Shown here piece by piece: positions 1-6,146 of a stretch of 64,000 nucleotides of DNA (position 1 is its first letter; every line of letters begins with the position of its first letter). Origin of the DNA: a virus; the IMG/VR virus record IMGVR_UViG_3300031703_000599, positions 34,609-98,608 of that record. The stretch is one strand, 5' to 3'. The notes under the pieces were generated by a model. That model made no database searches. It saw only the letters and a program-made list of their open reading frames with translations, and was not told the DNA's origin. The position numbers were made by a program, and so were the translations under genes.

Positions 1-716
1 TTTATTAGTCTCCAAAATAAGTTGCTGATATTACTGTGTCCTTCTGGACCAGGATGATCGTTATCGAGTGCAAAAGGAAAAGCTCCATAAAATTTGGACT
101 GAGCAACGTCTACTATATTAATGTCATCTGTGTTAAGAAAAGCAGGAGTCCAATCATTGGGACGAGCGCCTGCAACTTCTCTGTACGATGGACTTAATGA
201 AAACCCAGATAACATATGGTAGCTGTTAACTCCGGCTGCCTTGCAAGCTAAATGTGCATAATGTATTCTAGTCCAGTTAGATACGTACATGTCATGTGGT
301 TCTGCAATGGAATCATTATATATTTTTTCTAATTTAAGATTCTTGCCGTTGCTATTTTTAGTTCTGCCCTTTGATACATCATATGTTTTTTCAAACTCTT
401 CACGTATCACACAATGGCGATCAAAGAACGACCATAAAAAAACTACAGTATCATTTGGTTTTATGTCAGGAAGTACATGCTGGAAACGCCATAATATTTC
501 TTTATTACTTGCGCCCGCTGTGCCGAAATTATAACAAGATTGATTAAGTTTATCAGCTAGAAGCGAAGGCCATGCTAGCTTGCTTGCTCCGCTTGTGTAT
601 GGATTGTAAGTAGGCACTACATAATGCGCTTCGTTAGTTGGGTCCCATACATCAGCTAGGCCGTACCCATATGTTTGACTGTCGCCAAATGCATATAGAT
701 TACCTAAAATGATAAT
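1..716 (-). CDS. SGNH/GDSL-family hydrolase-like protein (3' end outside window)
   Basis: The reading frame holds both ends of an SGNH hydrolase. Near its N-terminus is GDSQTYGYG, the block I GDS nucleophile motif. Close to the window edge is LDNDHPGPEGH, the block V D-x-x-H motif with catalytic Asp and His. The C-terminus runs off the window. No ATG is available at the 5' end: an in-frame TAA is followed at once by ATT (714-716), then ATC ATT TTA GGT. An ATT start about 10 nt after a GGAG is the simplest reading, overlapping the preceding small gene by 13 nt. The family cleaves or transfers acyl esters. Marine phages often carry such proteins, perhaps for decorating surface glycans, but the substrate is unknown. 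Three related sequences occur elsewhere in the window. Confidence 0.75.
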   Translation of the reverse strand, partial: MIILGNLYAFGDSQTYGYGLADVWDPTNEAHYVVPTYNPYTSGASKLAWPSLLADKLNQSCYNFGTAGASNKEILWRFQHVLPDIKPNDTVVFLWSFFDRHCVIREEFEKTYDVSKGRTKNSNGKNLKLEKIYNDSIAEPHDMYVSNWTRIHYAHLACKAAGVNSYHMLSGFSLSPSYREVAGARPNDWTPAFLNTDDINIVDVAQSKFYGAFPFALDNDHPGPEGHSNISNLFWRLI

Positions 717-853
717 TTATCCAATTCTCCACGGCGACTTAATTCATCTTCAATTGCTAATTCGTCACCTGGGTATGCGTTTGCGAGAATTGCATTCCAC
801 ATATCAACTAATACTGATGTTTTTATTTCCACTAAAGGCTTTAATTCTGTCAT
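704..853 (-). CDS. Small acidic protein, 49 aa, unknown function
   Basis: An intact ATG-TAG frame begins MTELKPLVEIK and ends LDKLSF. It is the first gene downstream of the sigma70-like promoter at 887-915 and overlaps the SGNH gene start by 13 nt, suggesting translational coupling. It has no membrane segment or metal motif and is rich in Glu and Leu, probably helical. I do not recognise the family. Confidence 0.6.
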   Translation of the reverse strand: MTELKPLVEIKTSVLVDMWNAILANAYPGDELAIEDELSRRGELDKLSF

Positions 854-886
854 TTTGCACTCCGATTGTTTAACGTACTAGTATTA

Positions 887-915
887 ATAATACAGTGAAA
901 CACGCAATCTGTCAA
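887..915 (-). promoter_or_regulatory. Sigma70-like promoter TTGACA-17-TATTAT
   Basis: Reading the minus strand, TTGACA (910-915) is followed after 17 nt by TATTAT (887-892). It lies in the gap 854-923 and would start transcription about 25 nt before the ATG of the 49-aa gene. Confidence 0.8.
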
Positions 916-923
916 GTTATAAA

Positions 924-1085
924 TTAAAAAAGATCTAGTGCAGATTTTGCGTTAACACGATCCTCAAACGCTTGGCTAGTAGACCCATTTTTTTGACAAG
1001 AGTCACATAGTTCTAGCGCATAGCCAGGTTCTTCGTCACTTGCAAACAGTTTATTGCATTGTTCACATTCATATACATAACTCAT
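924..1085 (-). CDS. Small zinc-ribbon-like protein, 53 aa
   Basis: This 53-residue product starts MSYVYECEQC and has two C-x-x-C pairs (CEQC and CDSC) about 20 residues apart, the spacing of a small zinc ribbon. Its ATG overlaps the stop codon of the preceding gene (ATGA), so it is the last member of a five-gene run of small proteins (1767 down to 924). The first half resembles the 59-aa protein at 21636-21815. Binding to nucleic acid or protein is plausible; function is unknown. Confidence 0.65.
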   Translation of the reverse strand: MSYVYECEQCNKLFASDEEPGYALELCDSCQKNGSTSQAFEDRVNAKSALDLF

Positions 1086-1285
1086 TTTGCTTTACTCTTA
1101 TTAGTTGCGGCTTTGCCATTTGCATCATTGATTAATATCTGTTCCTTAGAAACAAACTCACGGTCGCATCTTGCGCACACCGAATATTCCATTGGTACGT
1201 GTAATATAGTACCTTTATAATCTATATCAGTTACTTCGCTAAATTGTACGATGTTGTGAGACTTACAATATTTACATATAGCCAT
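1082..1285 (-). CDS. YgiT/MqsA-type zinc-finger-like small protein, 67 aa
   Basis: The N-terminal CKYC and central CARC pairs flank a beta-rich stretch ending in VPMEYSVC, matching the layout of the MqsA/YgiT-type zinc finger (C-x-x-C ... V-P-x-x-Y-x-x-C-x-x-C). In bacteria that domain is fused to an HTH antitoxin. Here only the zinc part is present, followed by a Lys-rich tail, so an antitoxin role should not be assumed. It is coupled by ATGA overlap to the next gene and has no toxin-like neighbour. Confidence 0.65.
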   Translation of the reverse strand: MAICKYCKSHNIVQFSEVTDIDYKGTILHVPMEYSVCARCDREFVSKEQILINDANGKAATNKSKAK

Positions 1286-1286
1286 A

Positions 1287-1532
1287 TTAAATATCCTGTA
1301 CTAATGTATTGTAACATTCAACACATACAGTTATCTCAACTATATTACCATACATATCTTCATTGTAAGGACAATTAACTGTCTCAACTGTAGCATCAAT
1401 GGCGCTGCAATCTTCACAAGTTAAATGTGTTGCAGGTTTACTAAATGCAAGATCCCAATTGCTACTCACTTTTTCAGTGCTCACTAGCGCCTTGCGGCGT
1501 TGATCACCTTTACCACCATGCCATTGACTCAT
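1287..1532 (-). CDS. Small Cys-containing protein, 81 aa
   Basis: The N-terminus MSQWHGGKGDQRR resembles the W-H-G-G-K-G start I associate with small proteins of T4-like cyanophages. Two C-x-x-C pairs (CEDC and CVEC) suggest one zinc site. The start overlaps the previous stop as TAATG. Probably a phage accessory protein; function unknown. Confidence 0.65.
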   Translation of the reverse strand: MSQWHGGKGDQRRKALVSTEKVSSNWDLAFSKPATHLTCEDCSAIDATVETVNCPYNEDMYGNIVEITVCVECYNTLVQDI

Positions 1533-1681
1533 TAAATTTCCTTACTTGGTTTTACTATCTTAACACAATCATATGCGTGTGCTACTGCATCCATTGTTTC
1601 TGTTGCTCCAATAGCATATCCAACAGCGAATGTAATCGCTATTAGTGCTGACACTGTTACTACTATACTAAATCCACTCAT
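1532..1681 (-). CDS. Small single-span membrane protein, 49 aa
   Basis: The first 27 residues form one hydrophobic segment (MSGFSIVVTVSALIAITFAV) containing G-x-x-x-G-like spacing, followed by a short polar tail ending PSKEI. ATG and stop overlap both neighbours (TAATG downstream, ATGA upstream), so the frame is held in place by the operon. A small inner-membrane protein of unknown role. Confidence 0.6.
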   Translation of the reverse strand: MSGFSIVVTVSALIAITFAVGYAIGATETMDAVAHAYDCVKIVKPSKEI

Positions 1682-1767
1682 AATGTGCTACTCTCGTATA
1701 CGCATATTGCAACCATTGCAAGTGTGGCGTAAATTACTAATATTGCCCAAAGGTACCTATCAAACAT
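1678..1767 (-). CDS. Very small membrane protein, 29 aa
   Basis: The product starts MFDRYLWAILVIYATLAMVA and is almost entirely one transmembrane helix. A good ribosome site (GGGAGAA) lies just before the ATG, and the stop overlaps the next start (ATGA). A late-type promoter motif lies about 55 nt upstream. Together these favour a real microprotein heading the five-gene run. Confidence 0.5.
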   Translation of the reverse strand: MFDRYLWAILVIYATLAMVAICVYESSTL

Positions 1768-1811
1768 TATATTCTCCCAACATAGTCACTACTTCAGTTG
1801 TGCCTTGTTTC

Positions 1812-2585
1812 TTATTTAGTGCTATTTATAATATTTGGTTCTACTTCAAAATATTTGTTCACTTCAAATTCATCGTTTAAATCATCTGGCGCATAACCTC
1901 TTGGATTACACAACACTCGTGTTTGATCAACAACATAATCGCTACTGTTATGCATGTGACCATGAACCCAGAATGATGGCTTAAATGTCATCATAAACGC
2001 GGTTCTATCGCTGTAATATGACGCATTCAATAGTTGCCCTTTGAAACATTCATGACTTGAATTCTCATGTGGCGCATGGTGAGTAATAACTACATCACCT
2101 TCTTTCACATTGTTATTCATATATGCCATTGTTCTCATATGCTCGTATGCGGCATCAGTAGGTCTAAATTTACGAAAATCTGGACCCATACGGATATACT
2201 TGTGGTCACTCATCTTCTGGCTAGCATCCCACATTGCTAATGGTTGATTACCAGATGATTGATAATCAGTCCACAATGTAGCGCCGTGAAACACAACACC
2301 TTTGATCTTGCGCCACTCGTTCTGTAACACATGGACATTCTCATACACATCTTCTTTAATATGTTTTAATGTGTTTTCAATATGCCCACGATAGAATTCA
2401 TGGTTGCCTTGAATCAATATAACATCTTCATACCGCAATGCCATTTCGTTGACCCAATCAATTCGGTGCTTCACGTTAATGTCGCCAGCAAGAATCAATA
2501 CATCTGCTTCAACAGTTGGTTCTTCAGTCATACGACCAAACTCCAAGTGTAGGTCAGACATGTATAGACACTTTACTTTGCTCAT
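1812..2585 (-). CDS. Calcineurin-like metallophosphoesterase, 257 aa
   Basis: All metal-binding motifs of the family appear in order: D-x-H (DLH, residues 11-13), GD (34-35), GNHE (60-63), a His in VITHHAPH and the final GHMH. The two-metal centre hydrolyses phosphoesters. Members act on nucleic acids, cyclic nucleotides, nucleotides or proteins, and the sequence does not show which. Length and lack of a signal peptide fit a cytoplasmic single-domain enzyme. It follows the promoter at 2619-2647 directly and is probably expressed early. Phage relatives are common. Confidence is high for the fold and low for the substrate. Confidence 0.9.
   Translation of the reverse strand: MSKVKCLYMSDLHLEFGRMTEEPTVEADVLILAGDINVKHRIDWVNEMALRYEDVILIQGNHEFYRGHIENTLKHIKEDVYENVHVLQNEWRKIKGVVFHGATLWTDYQSSGNQPLAMWDASQKMSDHKYIRMGPDFRKFRPTDAAYEHMRTMAYMNNNVKEGDVVITHHAPHENSSHECFKGQLLNASYYSDRTAFMMTFKPSFWVHGHMHNSSDYVVDQTRVLCNPRGYAPDDLNDEFEVNKYFEVEPNIINSTK
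1823..1830 (-). promoter_or_regulatory. T4-late-like promoter motif TATAAATA
   Basis: A perfect TATAAATA on the minus strand, the T4 late-promoter consensus, lies inside the 3' end of the phosphoesterase gene and 55 nt before the 29-aa microprotein. No sigma70-type -35 box accompanies it. It could give late expression of the small-protein run. Confidence 0.4.
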
Positions 2586-2618
2586 TTAATTCTCTTCTAT
2601 ATATTAATCTATACCTAT

Positions 2619-2647
2619 ATTATATCACAAATATAGACATTTGTACA
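2619..2647 (-). promoter_or_regulatory. Sigma70-like promoter TGTACA-17-TATAAT
   Basis: On the minus strand a perfect TATAAT (2619-2624) is preceded 17 nt upstream by TGTACA (4 of 6 matches to the -35 consensus). It sits in the gap before the phosphoesterase gene. Confidence 0.65.
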
Positions 2648-2653
2648 CCTTTA

Positions 2654-3049
2654 TTAATCTTTTATTACAATTAATTGAGGGCACATCTTATCTTTCATAG
2701 AACTTAATTTAACACTAAGAATAGACGGACTCTTTGATTCTTTCTCAACTTTAATCATCTTAGCAGACTCTTTGCGACCTGGCATACCATTACGCAACAC
2801 ATCATTAACGATCAGTGCGAATGGTATTAATAATATCATCTGTGGTTCATTTGCCATAACGACTACAACTGAGAGCGGCAATACAATTACTGCGGACAAT
2901 ACACACGCGGTGAAAATTGTTATAATCATCGCAGATAGTGTGAAATAACGCCAGTAGGTACAAAAGTCTCTCTCAAACTGACTGTGACTGAACCATTGAT
3001 TTATAAAACGATAATGCCATGCTGATTCACTTACTTCATATGTGTTCAT
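2654..3049 (-). CDS. Two-span membrane protein, 131 aa
   Basis: An aromatic N-terminal stretch (WHYRFINQWF) is followed by two adjacent hydrophobic helices (about residues 35-85) and a Lys-rich cytoplasmic-looking tail. There is no signal peptidase site. It ends the run of genes from 4552 down to 2654 and overlaps its upstream neighbour by ATGA. Function unknown; I recall similar short membrane proteins in marine myoviruses. Confidence 0.65.
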   Translation of the reverse strand: MNTYEVSESAWHYRFINQWFSHSQFERDFCTYWRYFTLSAMIITIFTACVLSAVIVLPLSVVVVMANEPQMILLIPFALIVNDVLRNGMPGRKESAKMIKVEKESKSPSILSVKLSSMKDKMCPQLIVIKD

Positions 3050-3288
3050 TTGTCTGCTCCCAGTGTAGTATATGTACTAGTGACAACAAATTGTTTTGCA
3101 TTGTATTCATCTAGTGCTTCTTGGTATGTATCATACACCCCTGTGAGATCAGCATCAACGTTATCTGGATTATACCACCATAATACACCAAACAGGCGCT
3201 TCTGTAGTACGTGCTTAGATTGTTTAACACCATATGAATTCACACCATATGTAACACTTTTAATACGCCAGTTAGTCAAACAGATCAC
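3046..3288 (-). CDS. Hypothetical protein, 80 aa
   Basis: A soluble-looking product rich in Tyr and Val, with FGVLWWYNPDN in the centre and a DTYQEALDEYNAK helix like that of small WD/T4-type hypothetical proteins. It overlaps both neighbours (17 nt upstream, ATGA downstream). An 80-codon frame on the opposite strand over the same bases is taken as its shadow. Function unknown. Confidence 0.6.
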   Translation of the reverse strand: MICLTNWRIKSVTYGVNSYGVKQSKHVLQKRLFGVLWWYNPDNVDADLTGVYDTYQEALDEYNAKQFVVTSTYTTLGADK

Positions 3289-3499
3289 CTAAATCCTTGC
3301 TGTCTTTGCTAAGTGCAATAGATGCGCCTGTAATCATTCCGTCTAATAGAGTTGTTGTTACAATAACAGCGAGTGCAACTAATAACCCTGTTGCCTGTAA
3401 TATTGTATAACCACCTGTAGCAGAAACAACGACTACAATTGCCATTGTCCCAACGCTTGTTATTGCAGTCAATATACGTGTTATAGTTTTGTTTTGCAT
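3272..3499 (-). CDS. Two-span membrane protein, 75 aa
   Basis: Two hydrophobic helices (about residues 9-28 and 31-60, Gly- and Thr-rich) precede a polar tail ending KDLGDLFD. It resembles a small holin in size and topology, but hairpin membrane proteins are common in phages and no lysis gene is adjacent. Function unknown. Confidence 0.6.
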   Translation of the reverse strand: MQNKTITRILTAITSVGTMAIVVVVSATGGYTILQATGLLVALAVIVTTTLLDGMITGASIALSKDSKDLGDLFD

Positions 3500-3517
3500 A
3501 TCAGTTCCTCTTGTTAA

Positions 3518-3733
3518 TTACTTGTTGTACTGCAATTTAGCAAATTGCAGCAAGGCCGTTAGCTCATCTATTTTTTCTTGTTGTTCATTAACGTCAAATT
3601 TTAGTTCTTCAATTAATGCAAAGTGATCATCAAATTTGACCCATTCGCCATTACGGCGAGATTCCAAGCTCGCGCCGCTTCCGCTTTTACTGCGATATAC
3701 AACCATGTCCCATCGTTCTATGTCATTGCTCAT
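3518..3733 (-). CDS. Hypothetical protein with C-terminal coiled coil, 71 aa
   Basis: A short beta-like N-terminal part (WDMVVYRSKSGSG ... GEWVKF) is followed by an acidic heptad-like helix with EELKFDVNEQQEKIDELTALL. Small phage proteins with this plan are common, and the function is unknown. It starts within the stop region of the preceding gene (ATGA). Confidence 0.6.
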   Translation of the reverse strand: MSNDIERWDMVVYRSKSGSGASLESRRNGEWVKFDDHFALIEELKFDVNEQQEKIDELTALLQFAKLQYNK

Positions 3734-3957
3734 AATATATTTTCTCGTCTTAATACCTTAGATGCGTTCTCCATGAATACCGGAGTTAGCGTTGTGCCAT
3801 CGAAGTTAATGCAATCATTTAATAAATCATTTAATGCATCACGGAATATAACGACTTCATCTTGTAAGTCATAAACTCTTTGGTCAGTCCAATCTGCACC
3901 GCATCCGCATTCGCATTCCCCATACGCAGCACAAGTACAATCCATTCCATTACTCAT
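3730..3957 (-). CDS. Cys-rich N-terminus protein, 75 aa
   Basis: I chose the ATG at 3957 (MSNGMDCTCAAYGECECGCG) because it overlaps the preceding stop by 8 nt, as elsewhere here; an in-frame ATG further upstream (4047) would lie deep within that gene. The first 25 residues carry six Cys, enough for a metal site. The remainder is helical with DLQDEVVIFRDALNDLL. Function unknown. Confidence 0.6.
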   Translation of the reverse strand: MSNGMDCTCAAYGECECGCGADWTDQRVYDLQDEVVIFRDALNDLLNDCINFDGTTLTPVFMENASKVLRRENIL

Positions 3958-4267
3958 CTGTCTTACCTTTGTGCTTAGGTTTAGTAACCTTCTTTTTGTT
4001 AGGCACAACTTGCGATTTGAACTGAGGCGATCGCAATGCGTGTGCAACTGGGTCTCTACTCTTAGGCACTTTAATATTCTTAGGCATTTTCTTTGCTTCT
4101 TTCTTTAATGGATAAAAGTTTAAACTACCAAATAATAACGTATATCTGCCTTGGTCAGTGACTAATTCGTGTCCGTTAAATGTCTTAACTTTTTCAGACC
4201 CTGTGCGTACTAAATGGTCTCGTAAGTCCACTAAGTTATTCCAGTTTTTAGTTCTATGCTTTGTCAT
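3950..4267 (-). CDS. Basic hypothetical protein, 105 aa
   Basis: The N-terminal half is a small mixed domain (LVDLRDHLVRTGSEKVKTF). The C-terminal third is strongly basic (KKKVTKPKHKGKT), suggesting binding to nucleic acid or an acidic surface. It lies in the co-directional run downstream of the promoter at 4590-4618. I do not recognise it. Confidence 0.6.
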   Translation of the reverse strand: MTKHRTKNWNNLVDLRDHLVRTGSEKVKTFNGHELVTDQGRYTLLFGSLNFYPLKKEAKKMPKNIKVPKSRDPVAHALRSPQFKSQVVPNKKKVTKPKHKGKTDE

Positions 4268-4268
4268 G

Positions 4269-4412
4269 TTATGCAGCTTTAACCAGTGTTAGTGTTGGTG
4301 CGCATACTATACGAGCACCATATAATCGTACTTGCATTTCAGCGTATCCACGTATGTAGAAGCTTTGTTGCGTACCATCTAGGTAAACAACTGTGTACTT
4401 TGTATCAGTCAT
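4269..4412 (-). CDS. Hypothetical protein, 47 aa
   Basis: A compact frame with product starting MTDTKYTVVYLDGTQQSFY. The start overlaps the previous stop (TAATGA) and its stop nearly abuts the next start. The sequence is predicted beta-rich, without Cys or membrane segment. The fixed overlaps support it; function unknown. Confidence 0.55.
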   Translation of the reverse strand: MTDTKYTVVYLDGTQQSFYIRGYAEMQVRLYGARIVCAPTLTLVKAA

Positions 4413-4552
4413 TACATTTGGCCTTTGCGCATGTAGATTACGCCTTTAACTACACATGGGATTAATAGTGCAACCAATAACATATCAAACGCATGAGTAG
4501 CTTCTACTAAACGTGTAACTGGTAAAACGGTAAACTCTAAAAAGTCTTTCAT
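4412..4552 (-). CDS. Small membrane protein, 46 aa
   Basis: The product MKDFLEFTVLPVTRLVEATH continues into one hydrophobic helix (FDMLLVALLIPCVVKGVIY) and a short basic end. It is the first gene after the promoter at 4590-4618. Function unknown. Confidence 0.55.
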   Translation of the reverse strand: MKDFLEFTVLPVTRLVEATHAFDMLLVALLIPCVVKGVIYMRKGQM

Positions 4553-4589
4553 ATGCTTCGCCTTGTGTACTTAATTAACTTATACTACT

Positions 4590-4618
4590 ATTATAACAAA
4601 TACTTCAGGTGATGTCTA
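4590..4618 (-). promoter_or_regulatory. Sigma70-like promoter TAGACA-17-TATAAT
   Basis: Minus-strand TAGACA (4613-4618) and TATAAT (4590-4595) are 17 nt apart. It reads into the small-gene run 4552-2654 and is divergent from the plus-strand gene at 4671. Confidence 0.75.
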
Positions 4619-4641
4619 CCTTTATTGCAAAATAAATTTAA

Positions 4642-4649
4642 ATAAATAC
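4642..4649 (+). promoter_or_regulatory. Late-like motif ATAAATAC before a plus-strand gene
   Basis: ATAAATAC lies 21 nt before the ATG of the papain-like gene. No TTGACA/TATAAT pair is present on the plus strand here, so this motif is the best promoter candidate. Confidence 0.35.
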
Positions 4650-4670
4650 AATTAACATACGGAGGAAATC

Positions 4671-5288
4671 ATGAAGTTTTTAAAATCAATCAAATCAAAA
4701 TTTGTGCTGTGGCTAATGTCAACTACATTGTACAAGTATCTATTATTTCACGTTATACCTTATATAAGATTCACAACATATTACACATCCATGCGAGGCA
4801 GAACGTATCACAAATTATACAAGGCAGTTAAGCCAGGACATATCCTATTAACAAACGATAGTAAAAAACTAACAACTCTTTTAATAGGCGGCGAGTTTTC
4901 ACACGCTGCATATGTAGTATCAAAGGATGGAGATTGGGAAGTATCAGAAATGACCCACAACAATTACACTAAAAGTACTGTTGCAGATTTGTGCTTTGAG
5001 GCTGATCGCGTTGTTGTGCTTGAATGTACTACATTTGATGCAGCATACACTAAGAAGACTATTGCTAAGTGCAAGTCGTTTGAAGGTGTTGCATATGATG
5101 TTCAATTTGAATTGGGATTGGAAGCATTGTCATGTGCAGAAATGGTATACGAAGCAGATTTTGAAAGGCGCTTAGATGTAAACCTAGAAGACGTTATAGG
5201 AATAGGCCAATTGTATATTTCACCAACTGGCCTATATAATTCCAAGAATGTCAAAGTGATATTTGACACAGCTAATGTTAGCAACTAA
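4671..5288 (+). CDS. YiiX/YebB-like permuted papain-fold protein, 205 aa
   Basis: The pattern PGHILLTND ... IGGEFSHAAYVV followed by LSCAEMVY matches permuted papain-like (NlpC/P60-related, YiiX) enzymes: His78 in FSH and Cys155 in LSC are the likely catalytic pair. These enzymes cleave amide bonds; proposed substrates include peptidoglycan peptides and lipidated molecules. The N-terminal 30 residues are basic and hydrophobic (LYKYLLFHVIPYIRF), perhaps a membrane anchor. The ribosome site GGAGG is excellent. It is one of the few plus-strand genes, standing alone beside the RNA array, and is preceded by a late-like motif. A role in envelope breakdown or lysis is an inference. Confidence 0.75.
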   Translation: MKFLKSIKSKFVLWLMSTTLYKYLLFHVIPYIRFTTYYTSMRGRTYHKLYKAVKPGHILLTNDSKKLTTLLIGGEFSHAAYVVSKDGDWEVSEMTHNNYTKSTVADLCFEADRVVVLECTTFDAAYTKKTIAKCKSFEGVAYDVQFELGLEALSCAEMVYEADFERRLDVNLEDVIGIGQLYISPTGLYNSKNVKVIFDTANVSN

Positions 5289-5299
5289 CATAGTGAATT

Positions 5300-5370
5300 T
5301 ATCTCGATAGGAGTTGAACCTATGTACACAAGCCATACCCTGTGATCTAGCACTATATTGCTACGAGATA
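5300..5370 (-). tRNA. Aberrant tRNA-like element (paralogue of 5645-5747)
   Basis: On the minus strand the ends form a perfect 7-bp acceptor (TATCTCG with CGAGATA), and next to it is a canonical T-arm (ATAGG TTCAACT CCTAT). The anticodon arm is irregular: CACAGG and CTTGTG pair with one G-U and leave a 6-nt loop with no normal U33-anticodon layout. The D-loop lacks GG. No CCA is encoded. Its acceptor stem is identical to that of the element at 5645-5747. It may be a decayed tRNA or a tRNA-like RNA with another role; I assign no anticodon. Confidence 0.45.
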
Positions 5371-5374
5371 AAAC

Positions 5375-5449
5375 TGGAGCGGGTGGACGGAATCGAACCG
5401 ACATCTAAAGGTTGGAAACCTCCAGTAATAACCATTATACTACACCCGC
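5375..5449 (-). tRNA. tRNA-Gly (TCC), CCA encoded
   Basis: A full cloverleaf on the minus strand: acceptor GCGGGTG/CACCCGC, D-arm with TAATGGTTA, anticodon loop TTTCCAA giving anticodon TCC, T-loop TTCGATT, and TCCA at the 3' end. One T-stem pair is a mismatch. It reads GGA/GGG codons. Confidence 0.92.
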
Positions 5450-5458
5450 AAAACTAAT

Positions 5459-5557
5459 TTGACCCTTAACAGTTGCTCCATCTGAGAAGATGTTTTATCG
5501 GTTCTACCAGCAACTTAATATTAAGTGAGTTGTCTCGGTTACTCTCACAAGGGTCAA
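5459..5557. ncRNA. Candidate structured RNA R1, closed by a 9-bp stem
   Basis: TTGACCCTT (5459-5467) pairs perfectly with AAGGGTCAA (5549-5557). Inside are AGTTGCT/AGCAACT (5471-5477 with 5509-5515), itself enclosing CATCT-GAGA-AGATG with a GNRA tetraloop on the plus strand. The self-complementary ACTTAATATTAAGT follows, then GTGAG/CTCAC (5525-5529 with 5544-5548). It fills the gap between two tRNAs with A-rich linkers. No T-loop or anticodon arm exists, so it is not a tRNA. Strand and function are undetermined; neighbouring tRNAs are on the minus strand. Confidence 0.4.
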
Positions 5558-5562
5558 AACTT

Positions 5563-5635
5563 TGGTGTTCGATGAAGATTTAATTCTCCGTTTCTGACTT
5601 ATCAGTGTCAGCGTTCTCTCTTGAACTATTCGAAC
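5563..5635 (-). tRNA. Divergent tRNA-like gene with encoded CCA (possible GAT anticodon)
   Basis: The minus strand gives acceptor GTTCGAA/ATCGAAC (six pairs plus an A-A mismatch) followed by ACCA, a D-arm GTTC/GAAC, an anticodon arm CTGAC/GTCAG and a T-arm GGAGA/TCTTC. The D-loop AAGAGA lacks GG. The T-loop is ATTAAA, lacking TTC. The anticodon loop has 8 nt, ACTGATAA, in which U33 would be followed by GAT (Ile). All four arms and CCA argue for a tRNA; the loss of D/T-loop contact bases argues for decay or an unusual fold. Confidence 0.5.
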
Positions 5636-5644
5636 AAAACTAAT

Positions 5645-5747
5645 TATCTCGGTAGGATTCTAACCTACATGCATGAAAACATCATCAGCGTAGCCCGGTC
5701 AATGGGGTGGCTGGATTTCACTGCTTTAACCTTTAAGCAACGAGATA
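5645..5747 (-). tRNA. tRNA-like element with enlarged central domain, 103 nt
   Basis: Acceptor TATCTCG/CGAGATA is identical to that at 5300-5370. The D-arm is canonical (GCTT AAAGGTTA AAGC) and the T-arm is GTAGG TTAGAAT CCTAC. Between them are 54 nt instead of the usual 22-40. Part forms a variable-arm-like hairpin (ATGATG TTTT CATGCAT with a bulged G). I find no regular 17-nt anticodon arm. No CCA is encoded. It could be a class II tRNA with an insertion, or a tRNA-derived RNA. Confidence 0.4.
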
Positions 5748-5750
5748 AAC

Positions 5751-5836
5751 TGGCGGAAAACTAAGGAATCGAACCTTAACCCTTTCGAGTCCACGCGGTT
5801 AGCAACCGGCCCTAGATCCAATCTAGATAATCTTCC
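5751..5836 (-). tRNA. tRNA-Ser (GCT), CCA encoded
   Basis: An 86-nt class II tRNA: acceptor GGAAGAT/GTTTTCC (two G-T pairs), anticodon loop TTGCTAA giving GCT, long variable arm ACTC-GAAA-GGGT, T-arm TAAGG TTCGATT CCTTA, and GCCA at the 3' end. The outer anticodon-stem pairs are weak. It reads AGC/AGU. Confidence 0.88.
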
Positions 5837-5841
5837 AAACG

Positions 5842-5969
5842 TGGTCCCGCACCGCCCTTTCAAAGCGACTTAACTATGACAGGTTTACTAGGTTTATACT
5901 AACGATCAACTGGTTAGGAATACGCTTCATATCATTGGGCGATTCTGATCTGTGTTCATTGAGCGACCA
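5842..5969. ncRNA. Candidate structured RNA R2, nested co-linear helices
   Basis: Successive pairings nest inside one another: TGGTC/GACCA (5842-5846 with 5965-5969), CGCCC/GGGCG (5853-5857 with 5937-5941), AAGCG/CGCTT (5863-5867 with 5923-5927) and CTTAAC/GTTAGG with one G-U (around 5869-5874 with 5913-5918). This predicts a rod of about 128 nt. No T-loop is present. It lies between tRNA-Ser and tRNA-Asn. Identity and strand are unknown. Confidence 0.38.
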
Positions 5970-5980
5970 AGCACAACTAC

Positions 5981-6047
5981 TAACTTCACTATCTACCCAT
6001 CCCTAGCATTTACCAGAGAGATCATACTCAAGTGGTCATGCGAGTTA
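5981..6047. ncRNA. Weak candidate structured RNA R3
   Basis: TAACT (5981-5985) pairs with AGTTA (6043-6047), extended by a T-G pair, and CACT (5987-5990) with AGTG (6031-6034). The interior has no clear strong stem. It occupies the spacer directly before tRNA-Asn and may be only linker sequence. Confidence 0.22.
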
Positions 6048-6051
6048 AAAA

Positions 6052-6127
6052 TGGCTCCTGAAGTTGGGCTCGAACCAACGACAAATAGATTAACAGTCTA
6101 CTACTCTACCAACTGAGCTATTCAGGA
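6052..6127 (-). tRNA. tRNA-Asn (GTT), CCA encoded
   Basis: A near-perfect tRNA: acceptor TCCTGAA/TTCAGGA, D-arm GCTCAGTTGGTAGAGT, anticodon arm GTAGA CTGTTAA TCTAT (anticodon GTT), T-arm GTTGG TTCGAGC CCAAC, then GCCA. It reads AAC/AAU. Confidence 0.96.
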
Positions 6128-6146
6128 ATTAAACTTCACTTTCAAC

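Noticed and set aside
1082-1285. Toxin-antitoxin pair around the YgiT-like protein
   Set aside because: Only the zinc half is present, with no HTH domain and no toxin-size partner.
3272-3499. Holin call for the 75-aa two-helix protein
   Set aside because: Topology alone is not diagnostic and no endolysin is adjacent.
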